DNA from: Cellvibrionales bacterium UBA4451
Lineage (GTDB): Bacteria > Pseudomonadota > Gammaproteobacteria > Pseudomonadales > Porticoccaceae
DNA: 64,000 nucleotides
NCBI GenBank assembly: GCA_002390285.1
Contig: DGPB01000016.1
Location: forward strand, 124,001-188,000
Direction of reading: 5' to 3'
This document shows positions 51,686 to 59,708 of the stretch, in pieces. The position numbers were made by a program, and so were the translations under genes. Below the pieces are notes generated by a model, which did not search any database, was not told where the DNA came from, and worked only from the letters and a program-made list of their open reading frames with translations. Position 1 is the first letter of the stretch. Each line of letters starts with the position of its first letter.

Positions 51686-54007
51686 TTGGCAAAAACAAGG
51701 GGTAGGAACAAAAAGCGGGGCAAGCGGAAGGCGGCTCCTCGGTGGCGTTGGATTAAAAGACTTTTTTGGTTGTCGGTAGCAGTTGGATTGTTATCCCTTC
51801 TGGCTCTCGATGCGGTGGTGTATCAAAAATTCACTGGCAAGAAGTGGTCATTGCCATCTCATGTATACAGTCGTGCGCTTGAGCTTTATGAGGGAGCCCC
51901 CCTTAGTCGAGAACAGTTGATGTGGGAGTTGGATGGCTTGGGTTATCGGCGTGTGGCCGCGGCCAAAGCCTCAGGGCAGTACAGTGTCTCTAGTAGGCGG
52001 GTGGAAGTTTTTTCTCGTGGATTTGAATTTTGGGATGGTGAGGAGCCCGCCAGATTGATGACGCTGAGCTTTACTGGCGATAGCGTGTCCGGTTTGGTGG
52101 ATGCAGGTCGTACTGAAATACCCTTGGTAAGGCTTGAGCCGATGATTATTGGTGGCATTTATCCTGCGCAAAAAGAAGATCGTGAGCTGGTACAGCTAGG
52201 GCAATTGCCGTCAACCCTTGTAGGGGCCTTGGTGGCAGTGGAGGATCAGGGGTTTTACCGGCATCACGGTGTGTCTTTTAGAGGTATCTCTCGAGCGTTT
52301 GTTGCCAACGTAAAGCAGGGGAAGATGGCCCAAGGTGGAAGTACACTCACCCAGCAGTTGGTCAAAAACTTTTATCTAAATCAACAGCGCACACTGACTC
52401 GAAAAGCACTCGAAGCAGTGATGGCGATCTTGCTGGAAGTTCATTTCAGTAAAGATGACATCCTCGAAACGTATTTTAATGAAGTTTATTTAGGCCAGTC
52501 TGGTGATCTGGCTATCCATGGTTTTGGGTTGGCTAGCCGATACTATTTTCAGAGACCGGTAGAGGAGTTGGAGTTGCACCAAGTGGCGTTGTTGGTCGGG
52601 CTAGTTAAGGGTGCTTCTTACTACAACCCTTGGCGTCACTCTGAGCGGTCGCAACAGCGACGTAACTTGGTGCTCGACGTGATGGCACAGCAGGGCGTAA
52701 TTGAGGCTAAGCAGGCCGAAGAGGCCAAGCGAAAACCCTTGGGGGTGGTGTCCTCTAGCGCTAGGGGTGGCCGTTGGCAATACCCCGCCTATCTGGATTT
52801 GGTAAAGCGCCAGCTGCGAGAGGATTATCAGGCTTCGGATCTGGAGACAGAAGGGTTGCGGGTTTTTACTCACTTTGATCCTCAGGTGCAGCGTAAGTTG
52901 GAGCGCCGAATGGTTAGCCGGATTGAAAGCTTGGAGACGGGTTATCGCATTGCTGATGGAAAGTTAGAGGGAGCTTCCGTGGTCGTTAGGGTGGGGGCCG
53001 GTGAAGTACTGGCTGTCGCAGGGGGGCGTCAGCCTGGGTATGCCGGATTCAATCGTGCACTGAATGCACGGCGGCCTATGGGGTCGACGATCAAGCCAGC
53101 CGTTTATATGACGGCGCTTGAGAGGCCAGCTTCATATACTCTTTCGACTCAAATAGAAGATACACCTATCTCGGTGGGAACCGAGGGGGGCGATGTATGG
53201 CAGCCACGAAACTTTGGACGTAAGAGTCATGGCTTGATACCGCTCTATGAGGGTTTGGGCTATTCCTATAATCAGGCCACGGCCAGGTTGGGCATGAACG
53301 TGGGTTTGCCGGCCATTATTAATACAGTGAAGCGTCTTGGCTATCAGGGAGAGTTGCCTGAACTTCCTTCGCTAATGTTGGGTGCCGTAGCAATGTCACC
53401 GCTGGAAGTGGCACAGCTTTATCATACGATTGCAGCCAATGGCTTCTATTCACCATTGCGCGCGATTAACTCAGTATTTACCGCTGAAAACGTGCCTCTA
53501 AAGCGATATCCATTTGAAGCCGAACAGCGTTTTGATCCAGCAGTAATGCACTTAATTCAATATGCGCTACAAGTGGTTTTGCGGGAAGGTACGGGTAAAA
53601 GTGCTTATAAACGCTTGCCGCAAGATCTGGTGCTGGCCGGCAAAACAGGCACGACCAATGATCAGCGTGATAGCTGGTTCGCCGGTTTTAGCGGCAACTA
53701 CCTAAGTGTCGTCTGGATGGGCCGCGATGATAACGGCAAAACCCCGCTTACTGGCGGTACTGGTGCCTTGCAGCTGTGGACGGATGTTATGTCGGAACTT
53801 GATAATCGTTCGTTGGTATTCAATCAGCCGGAGGGTATTAGCTATCACTGGGTGGAGACGGATACGGGTTTGCTGGGCCGAAAGGGATGTGCCGGATCTC
53901 GATATTTGCCCTTTATCGATGGTAGCGAGCCTGTTGATGCTGGTCGTTGCGTTCCGGAACCACTTGAAAATGTTGTTGACTGGTTAAAAGACAAGCTGGG
54001 ATGGTGA
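51686..54007 (+). CDS. mrcB: Penicillin-binding protein 1B
   Basis: Bifunctional class A peptidoglycan synthase, 773 residues. A basic cytoplasmic tail (KRGKRKAAPRWRW), membrane helix about 27-46, UB2H domain (SLPSHVYSRALELYEG), glycosyltransferase (VAVEDQGFYRHHGVSFRGIS, QGGSTLTQQLVKNFYL), transpeptidase with catalytic Ser in MGSTIKPAVYM, SYN and KTGTTNDQRDSWFAG. TTG 51686 has AGGAG 7 bases before it; ATG 51650 lacks such a site. The downstream lipoprotein gene overlaps or abuts it. Confidence 0.94.
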   Translation: MAKTRGRNKKRGKRKAAPRWRWIKRLFWLSVAVGLLSLLALDAVVYQKFTGKKWSLPSHVYSRALELYEGAPLSREQLMWELDGLGYRRVAAAKASGQYSVSSRRVEVFSRGFEFWDGEEPARLMTLSFTGDSVSGLVDAGRTEIPLVRLEPMIIGGIYPAQKEDRELVQLGQLPSTLVGALVAVEDQGFYRHHGVSFRGISRAFVANVKQGKMAQGGSTLTQQLVKNFYLNQQRTLTRKALEAVMAILLEVHFSKDDILETYFNEVYLGQSGDLAIHGFGLASRYYFQRPVEELELHQVALLVGLVKGASYYNPWRHSERSQQRRNLVLDVMAQQGVIEAKQAEEAKRKPLGVVSSSARGGRWQYPAYLDLVKRQLREDYQASDLETEGLRVFTHFDPQVQRKLERRMVSRIESLETGYRIADGKLEGASVVVRVGAGEVLAVAGGRQPGYAGFNRALNARRPMGSTIKPAVYMTALERPASYTLSTQIEDTPISVGTEGGDVWQPRNFGRKSHGLIPLYEGLGYSYNQATARLGMNVGLPAIINTVKRLGYQGELPELPSLMLGAVAMSPLEVAQLYHTIAANGFYSPLRAINSVFTAENVPLKRYPFEAEQRFDPAVMHLIQYALQVVLREGTGKSAYKRLPQDLVLAGKTGTTNDQRDSWFAGFSGNYLSVVWMGRDDNGKTPLTGGTGALQLWTDVMSELDNRSLVFNQPEGISYHWVETDTGLLGRKGCAGSRYLPFIDGSEPVDAGRCVPEPLENVVDWLKDKLGW

Positions 54008-54009
54008 AA

Positions 54010-54465
54010 ATGAAATACCTCTTGAGTATTTTTATTGTGCTATTAGCGACGGGCTGTGCGCCTATGATGGCGCCGGTTAGTGGGCCTCAGCCCCCGCCGC
54101 CTATACCGCCCACACCACCGCCTCAAAGTGACGAGTCGGGAGGTGTGCAGGGTGACGTGATAGTGCCCAGCAATCCTGCCCCCGAAAGAGCATCGAACAG
54201 TGCCGTGTCTCAGTTGGTGGAAGATGCTTGGCGCTATAATCGGGCCGGAGATTATGACCGATCTAATGCGGTGGTGGAGCGGGCGCTACGAATCAATCAT
54301 ACAGACCCGGAAATTTACCTTGTCATGGCCTCAAACTATTTTGCCATGACTCAGTTGCAGCTGGCGGAACAGTTGGTGCGTCAGGGGCTTCCTTTGGCTG
54401 GAAGTAATAGCGTGGTAAAACGAGATCTGCAGCGGCTGCTAAGCCAAATTATCTCTGTCAAATAA
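54010..54465 (+). CDS. TPR lipoprotein, probable LpoP activator of PBP1b
   Basis: 151 residues: lipoprotein signal with lipobox LLATGCAP, a proline-rich linker (PPPPIPPTPPPQ, about 25-45) and a TPR-like helical domain (AWRYNRAGDYDRSNAVVERA, INHTDPEIYLVMASNYF). The layout and position directly after mrcB match LpoP, the outer-membrane activator of PBP1b described in Pseudomonas. The start is ATG 54010, or ATG 54001 overlapping the mrcB stop. Identity with LpoP rests on architecture and synteny. Confidence 0.78.
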   Translation: MKYLLSIFIVLLATGCAPMMAPVSGPQPPPPIPPTPPPQSDESGGVQGDVIVPSNPAPERASNSAVSQLVEDAWRYNRAGDYDRSNAVVERALRINHTDPEIYLVMASNYFAMTQLQLAEQLVRQGLPLAGSNSVVKRDLQRLLSQIISVK

Positions 54466-54630
54466 GCGTGTATTACGGGCCACAGAACCACAGGCTTGTT
54501 TTTCCTTTCATTTCATAACAGTATGATTGGTTCAGAAAGAGGGGGCATAATCTGCGGGTAAATAAGTAACAGCGGATCGACCAAAAATTGGCAAGCACTA
54601 ACCGATAAGGGAACCAACGCTGTCCGTGAG

Positions 54631-56832
54631 ATGGCGCTGGATATGGCTCGGTCGATGTTTAATGCCTTCCTTCTCGACGTCCATGACAAGCTCATTGATT
54701 ACTCGCAAAAGCCCTCTGAAGATCAAAAGAGTTTTGAATTCCTCCATGCTCGCTCCAGAATCAGTGCCAAACATAATGAAATTTCTCGTATTTTCCTAAA
54801 AGAGTTGGAGCATTATTTTGACCGATTTGCCGCCCAAGAGCTAAGTTCACCAGAAGATATCGAAGGTGATGCTGATGAGGGGTTGGCGTTACTGGATCAT
54901 GATGCTCTGGAGGAAAACATAGCTTTGGCTGCGATCCGTAAGCGTGCCGAGATAGATTACCTAGAATCACTTTGGGCGCTAGGCCAGCGGATGTCGCTAC
55001 TCTATGGTGGTAAGACTATTCCAGAAAACCAGCTGCCGTTAGCTCCGGGTCGTTTTTGTAGCGCAATCAAACGGGCACTTGCAGTAGCAGATATCCCATT
55101 ACCTGCCAGGTTGGTGGTATGCAAACTGTTTGATCGTCAGGTGGTTTCTCAATTGGGGGCAGTTTACGGTAAAGCTAACGACCTTCTTCTGGAGTTGGGT
55201 GTTCTCCCAAATCTGAATTATCAGATAGAAAAGTCCAAATCAGGTGATTCGGCCAGATTTACGGGTGCGGCGCCACGTAAGCACCAAGAGGTTTCGCAGG
55301 CGGGGGTTCAAACCCCATCTATGCTGGCTATGAATCAGCCACTGTCGCTCCCATCACAAGACTTGCCGGCACAAGAGTACCAGCATCAACTAGTGGAGAG
55401 CATACAATTTCTTCATCAGCGGTTATTGGCTAATGCTTCTCCAGAGGAGGTGGCTAGACCGGGTCAGCCTCTGCAATACGCAGGGCATCAGCTGGTAGAG
55501 GCAGCAGTACAATTACAACAGCTTGATCAAGTCATGGCAGCAGATATACTTTCTGTAGCGCAGGACATTAAGCCGTTAGATATAGCAAAAGCACGGCGCC
55601 GCCTCGTCAGCCAACTGAAAGAAATTACGCACTCAGAGAAAGCTCCGCCCCTGAGCGGAGATGACGTGCGCGCCATCGATTTAGTGGGGATGTTGTTTGA
55701 GTATGTGCTCAATGACGAATACCTCCCGGACTGTATAAAGGCATTACTGAGTTATCTGCACACTCCATTTCTTAAGTTAGCTTTTTCAGAATCAGATTTT
55801 TTTAGGCAACAAGAACACCCATCACGTCTGTTATTAAACGCTTTGGCCGATGCGGGCGCTCGCTGGGTCCGCAACGATGGTAACGATCAGTTCGATATGC
55901 TGGAACAAATTCGCCAGGCAGTACGAGCGGTATTGGATGAAGATGAGGTAGATGCAAAACTATTTGCTGGCTTGTTGATGGCCTTTAATAGCACCGTACA
56001 GAAGATTGAGCTGCGGGTTCAGTTGCTTGAAAAGCGTGCCATGGAAAAAGCGCGTGGCGAAGACCGGCTCTGTGAAGTTAAGCAGCGCGTTAACAGAGAA
56101 ATCCACCAGCGTATTGCAGAAAAAGATATTCCCTCAGCCATCCTGCTATTTTTATTGCAGCCTTGGACTGACTACTTATCCTTTGTCTTACTGCGCTATG
56201 GCGATAATTCAGATGCCTGGTTACATGCATTAGCACTCGTTGACGATATGTTGTGGGGGGTAGAGTTGAGCGGTTCAGAAAGTGAGTGGTTGCGCTGGCG
56301 TCAACACTACCCATGGATGGAGTCGATTATTCAGCAAGGCTTCGACAGCATTGGGTATGAAACAGGCAAAGCGTTGAAGTTAAAGCGCTCCATCGACCAT
56401 ATCTATCAATTGCGTGAGAGAAACCTCAAGCCAGACGCTGCGCCGGAAGCCATTCGAAACAAACTGATTCACATGGCCGAAATGAAGGCGGGTGAAAAAG
56501 TGGACACATCCCGTATGAGCGAAAAAGAACAGGACGTCATCGAGAAGTTGAAATTGATGGAGTTTGGAACCTGGTTTGAGCATCGTGATGGTAAGCGGGA
56601 AAAGGTGGCTTGGTGTAACCCCAGCACTTTGCACTTTCTGTTTGTGGATCAAAGCGGAAAGCGTTCTGGAATGCGCACTGGCGAGGAGCTTGCTTTAGCG
56701 ATGGTGGCGGGTGAAATGAGGATAATTTCTGGAAGCACCAAACCGCTGGTGGAAAGAACAATGGAGGCTATCTTCAGTGAGCTTAATGATCAGGCCCAAG
56801 TTCAGCCGCAAGGGGAGCAGCATGCACAGTAA
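54631..56832 (+). CDS. DUF1631 family protein
   Basis: 733 residues, mainly helical and soluble, with family features such as LPLAPGRFCSAIKRAL, a central helical block and a C-terminal GTWFEHRDGKREKVAWCNPS. It is conserved in gammaproteobacteria without established function. ATG 54631 is the first usual start, but its ribosome binding site is weak. The same frame is open back to 54562 with plausible helical sequence (TDKGTNAVREMALDM) and no start codon, after an in-frame TAA. It overlaps the PilZ gene by 11 bases, so the two are probably co-translated. Confidence 0.8.
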   Translation: MALDMARSMFNAFLLDVHDKLIDYSQKPSEDQKSFEFLHARSRISAKHNEISRIFLKELEHYFDRFAAQELSSPEDIEGDADEGLALLDHDALEENIALAAIRKRAEIDYLESLWALGQRMSLLYGGKTIPENQLPLAPGRFCSAIKRALAVADIPLPARLVVCKLFDRQVVSQLGAVYGKANDLLLELGVLPNLNYQIEKSKSGDSARFTGAAPRKHQEVSQAGVQTPSMLAMNQPLSLPSQDLPAQEYQHQLVESIQFLHQRLLANASPEEVARPGQPLQYAGHQLVEAAVQLQQLDQVMAADILSVAQDIKPLDIAKARRRLVSQLKEITHSEKAPPLSGDDVRAIDLVGMLFEYVLNDEYLPDCIKALLSYLHTPFLKLAFSESDFFRQQEHPSRLLLNALADAGARWVRNDGNDQFDMLEQIRQAVRAVLDEDEVDAKLFAGLLMAFNSTVQKIELRVQLLEKRAMEKARGEDRLCEVKQRVNREIHQRIAEKDIPSAILLFLLQPWTDYLSFVLLRYGDNSDAWLHALALVDDMLWGVELSGSESEWLRWRQHYPWMESIIQQGFDSIGYETGKALKLKRSIDHIYQLRERNLKPDAAPEAIRNKLIHMAEMKAGEKVDTSRMSEKEQDVIEKLKLMEFGTWFEHRDGKREKVAWCNPSTLHFLFVDQSGKRSGMRTGEELALAMVAGEMRIISGSTKPLVERTMEAIFSELNDQAQVQPQGEQHAQ

Positions 56833-57199
56833 TGCGGATCGACGCAGCTTACCTCGATATCAGCTAGATGCTCGGATAGAGGTTATCAACCAAACCTCAG
56901 GTACAACGCTGGGAACACTGGTCGATATACACCTTGAAGGCCTATTGTTGATGGGGGCGGAACAATTGCAATCCGACCACCTTTACCAGATAAAGTTAAT
57001 GTTGGGTGGATCGGATAGCAACCTCGAACCCATAGAATTTGGTATTGACTGCCTGTGGGCCCGTGCGATGGCTCAAGAGGGGCGTTTTTGGGCGGGCTGC
57101 AGGATTATTGATGTGTCACCAGCGGCACAAAAAAACCTGGAACAGTTAATATCGGTATTTGGTAAAAGTGTACCCGAAGCGCCCAGCGTTTCAGTCTAG
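56822..57199 (+). CDS. PilZ domain protein
   Basis: 125-residue stand-alone PilZ domain, a cyclic-di-GMP receptor fold. The RxxxR motif is intact (DRRSLPRYQL), and the second motif reads DIHLEG where D/NxSxxG is usual, so Ser is replaced by His. ATG 56822 has AGGGGAG just upstream, inside the end of the DUF1631 gene. Binding is likely but affinity may be changed. Its partner may be the DUF1631 protein (inference from overlap). Confidence 0.85.
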   Translation: MHSNADRRSLPRYQLDARIEVINQTSGTTLGTLVDIHLEGLLLMGAEQLQSDHLYQIKLMLGGSDSNLEPIEFGIDCLWARAMAQEGRFWAGCRIIDVSPAAQKNLEQLISVFGKSVPEAPSVSV

Positions 57200-57225
57200 C
57201 CAGTTTCTTTGTGGCGAATTACGTT

Positions 57226-58278
57226 CTAATGCTTCTCCAAAAGCACCAGTTTAAAACGCTTATTTTTACCGAAGCTGCTGACCTGAAAAAGGTTTTCGGC
57301 ACAGCTTTCCAATGGTACAAATTGATTGACCACAAATAGAGCTTTGCCACCTGGTTTCAGATGCTGGTGACAACTGGTAACAAACCGTTGGGTGAGGCGG
57401 TTATCGGTATTGAACCCCTGGTGGAAGGGCGGGTTACAGATCACTGCATCAAATTTTTTGTTTATATTTTCAGCGCAGTCCCCAGCAATAACGTCTCCTT
57501 CGATGCCTGCCAACGTAAAGTTTTTTGAGCATGCGGCGATGGCGGCAGCATTGTTGTCTGTTGCGGTGATGTTTGCCTCAACATATTGCTTAGCGAGAAC
57601 AGAAAGGTAACCGTAGCCACAGCCAAGATCGAGGATGTGCTCGGGAGGATGGCTAAATAGCGTGAAAAAGTCCGACAGATGCTCTGCCAAAAATGCGCTA
57701 CCCATATCCACTTTATCCCAGCCAAACAATCCAGGCTTGCTATAAAGCCGTTGGTCGTTTGAGGGGGAGGTTTGTGAAATACAAGGCCGAAGCTGGTGGT
57801 AATCGTGGTCATTTAGAGGTTGTTCTGAGGAGGACAGGTGATGGATCACGGCAAGATAGACACTGCCCTGTTTTTCGGACGTCGCGCGGGTGCCAAAATA
57901 GTGGGCCGCCTTATCGGTATAGGTTTTAATGCCGTCATTTTTCGCGCCAGAAAGCACCAGAGTGCTGTTGTTGGCAAGTAATCGTCGGGAACTGTTGATT
58001 ACGTGATGTGCCACCGACTTTTCTTTGGACACCCGGTATAGCACTTGGTTAAAACTGTTGTCATCAAAAACTGAAAAATCAAAATCGTTGTAATAGCAGT
58101 TGAAACCAGATGACTGGGCCTGGTCGTAGAGATCATAGCGGTTGGTGATGATGGTTGTGGTGTCAGTGGGCAATAAATGAAGCGGAGCACCCCTGAGGTT
58201 CTCATCGGCGACCAGTAAATGAGGGCCGCCATTCGTGAGAAGTTGTTGCACAAGGAGCTGAAAGGACGGGTCAGTCAT
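57226..58278 (-). CDS. rsmC: 16S rRNA (guanine1207-N2)-methyltransferase
   Basis: SAM methyltransferase of 350 residues with the duplicated-domain build of RsmC: a degenerate N-terminal domain, then a catalytic domain with ILDLGCGYGYLSVLAKQ (motif I) and DAVICNPPFHQGF (NPPF of N2-guanine methyltransferases). RlmG is the nearest alternative; the size and the YSKPGLFGWDKVDMGSAFL stretch favour RsmC. Confidence 0.85.
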   Translation of the reverse strand: MTDPSFQLLVQQLLTNGGPHLLVADENLRGAPLHLLPTDTTTIITNRYDLYDQAQSSGFNCYYNDFDFSVFDDNSFNQVLYRVSKEKSVAHHVINSSRRLLANNSTLVLSGAKNDGIKTYTDKAAHYFGTRATSEKQGSVYLAVIHHLSSSEQPLNDHDYHQLRPCISQTSPSNDQRLYSKPGLFGWDKVDMGSAFLAEHLSDFFTLFSHPPEHILDLGCGYGYLSVLAKQYVEANITATDNNAAAIAACSKNFTLAGIEGDVIAGDCAENINKKFDAVICNPPFHQGFNTDNRLTQRFVTSCHQHLKPGGKALFVVNQFVPLESCAENLFQVSSFGKNKRFKLVLLEKH

Positions 58279-58374
58279 GTGGTTGGGTGCTCTAGGCTTT
58301 TCATGAAGCGATCAATGATAGCGTGGTTCTGAGCGATGGGTGTGCATTTCCCGATCCAGCAATGATTCAGGTTG

Positions 58375-59031
58375 CTAGTCACGTAGGCTGATGATGCGCC
58401 AGCTACGTTCGGTCGCCACGGCTCTTAATTGATCACAAGGATCCACAGCCACAGGGTGTTCAACGATTTCAAGTAGTGGCAAGTCATTGATGGAATCACT
58501 GTAAAAGCTGCTGCCATCCATATTGAGGTCGGTTTGTGCCAGCCAGCTGATGAGGCGAGTGACTTTCCCTTCTTTGTAGCTGGGTATCCCAGAAACGTTC
58601 CCGGTGTACCGATTGTTGTGCTGTTCCAGCTCGGTAGCGATCAGGTAATCGATCCCAAGCTTTTTGCAAATAGGCTCCACTACAAACCGGTTTGTTGAGG
58701 TGATAACCATCAGTGTGTCGCTGTTATCACGGTGTTGTTGCAATAGTTGTTCCGCTTTGGGTAGCCACATGGGCTCAATGACATCTACCATAAATTGAGC
58801 GTGGAGTTTGGTCAGTGCTGAAGGATCAAGCTTGGCCAAAGGCGCTAACGAAAATTCAAGGTAAGCGGACATGTCCAGCTTGCCATTTTGATAGTCTTGG
58901 TAAAAATGATCATTCATGCGCTTGTAATAAGCAGCATCAACCATGTTATGGGCTGCAAGAAATTCCCCCCAACCATGATCGCTGTCGCCTGCAATTAGGG
59001 TGTTATCTAGGTCAAAAATAGCAAGGGGCAT
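58375..59031 (-). CDS. HAD-IB family phosphatase
   Basis: 218 residues. HAD motif I is IFDLDNTLIAGDSD with the nucleophile Asp; motif II Thr/Ser in MVITSTNRF; motif III Lys in YKEGKVTRL; motif IV DSINDLPLL. Subfamily IB, related to phosphoserine phosphatase; substrate unknown. In Pseudomonas the same gene lies divergent from rppH, which is preserved here. ATG 59031 (MPLAIFDLD) is chosen by alignment. Confidence 0.88.
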   Translation of the reverse strand: MPLAIFDLDNTLIAGDSDHGWGEFLAAHNMVDAAYYKRMNDHFYQDYQNGKLDMSAYLEFSLAPLAKLDPSALTKLHAQFMVDVIEPMWLPKAEQLLQQHRDNSDTLMVITSTNRFVVEPICKKLGIDYLIATELEQHNNRYTGNVSGIPSYKEGKVTRLISWLAQTDLNMDGSSFYSDSINDLPLLEIVEHPVAVDPCDQLRAVATERSWRIISLRD

Positions 59032-59219
59032 GTGTTTCTCGCAGCTTATTTGTGAGGAGAGGCGGCATAGCTTAACGAGAGATAGGGCTGTCCTCAACTA
59101 TGTATTTCATGTAAGTTCTGGGGTTGGAGTTAATATCAGGGTTCTGCTTTTGAGGGGCTCTCGTTTGGATGGCTCGAATTTTAGAACCCCATTGCAAACA
59201 GATTTTAAGGGTATAGGTA

Positions 59220-59708
59220 GTGGTTGATCGAGATGGGTTTCGCCCGAATGTGGGTATCGTTATTTCCAATGGGGCAGGCCAGCTACTACTGGCTAAAAGA
59301 GTTGGTCAAGACGCGTGGCAGTTCCCTCAAGGCGGTATTGATTCAGGCGAAAATCCAGAACAGGCGCTTTACCGTGAACTCTATGAGGAAGTGGGGTTGG
59401 AGTCTGGTGACGTGGAATTGCTGGCCTCTACTCGCAGTTGGTTACGCTACCGCCTGCCAAGGGCTATGCAGAGAAGACATTCCAAGCCCTTATGTATTGG
59501 GCAGAAGCAAAAATGGTTCCTGTTGAAGCTGACAGCTGGCGAGGACAGGATTCGTCTAGATTGCGGCGATAAGCCCGAATTTGATGGGTGGCAGTGGGTG
59601 AGTTACTGGTATCCTGTCAATCAAGTAATTGAATTTAAAAGAGATGTTTATCGCAGGGCATTGAAAGAATTGTCGCCACTGCAATATGAAATGGAGCGCC
59701 AAGGGTAG
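59220..59708 (+). CDS. rppH: RNA pyrophosphohydrolase
   Basis: Nudix enzyme of 162 residues that strips pyrophosphate from mRNA 5' ends and triggers decay. Nudix box: GGIDSGENPEQALYRELYEE then VGL. Other RppH signatures: DGFRPNVGIVISN, DAWQFPQGG, WLRYRLP and CIGQKQKWFLL. GTG start at 59220, fixed by alignment with MIDxDGYRPNVG. Its stop touches the ptsP start. Confidence 0.94.
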   Translation: MVDRDGFRPNVGIVISNGAGQLLLAKRVGQDAWQFPQGGIDSGENPEQALYRELYEEVGLESGDVELLASTRSWLRYRLPRAMQRRHSKPLCIGQKQKWFLLKLTAGEDRIRLDCGDKPEFDGWQWVSYWYPVNQVIEFKRDVYRRALKELSPLQYEMERQG

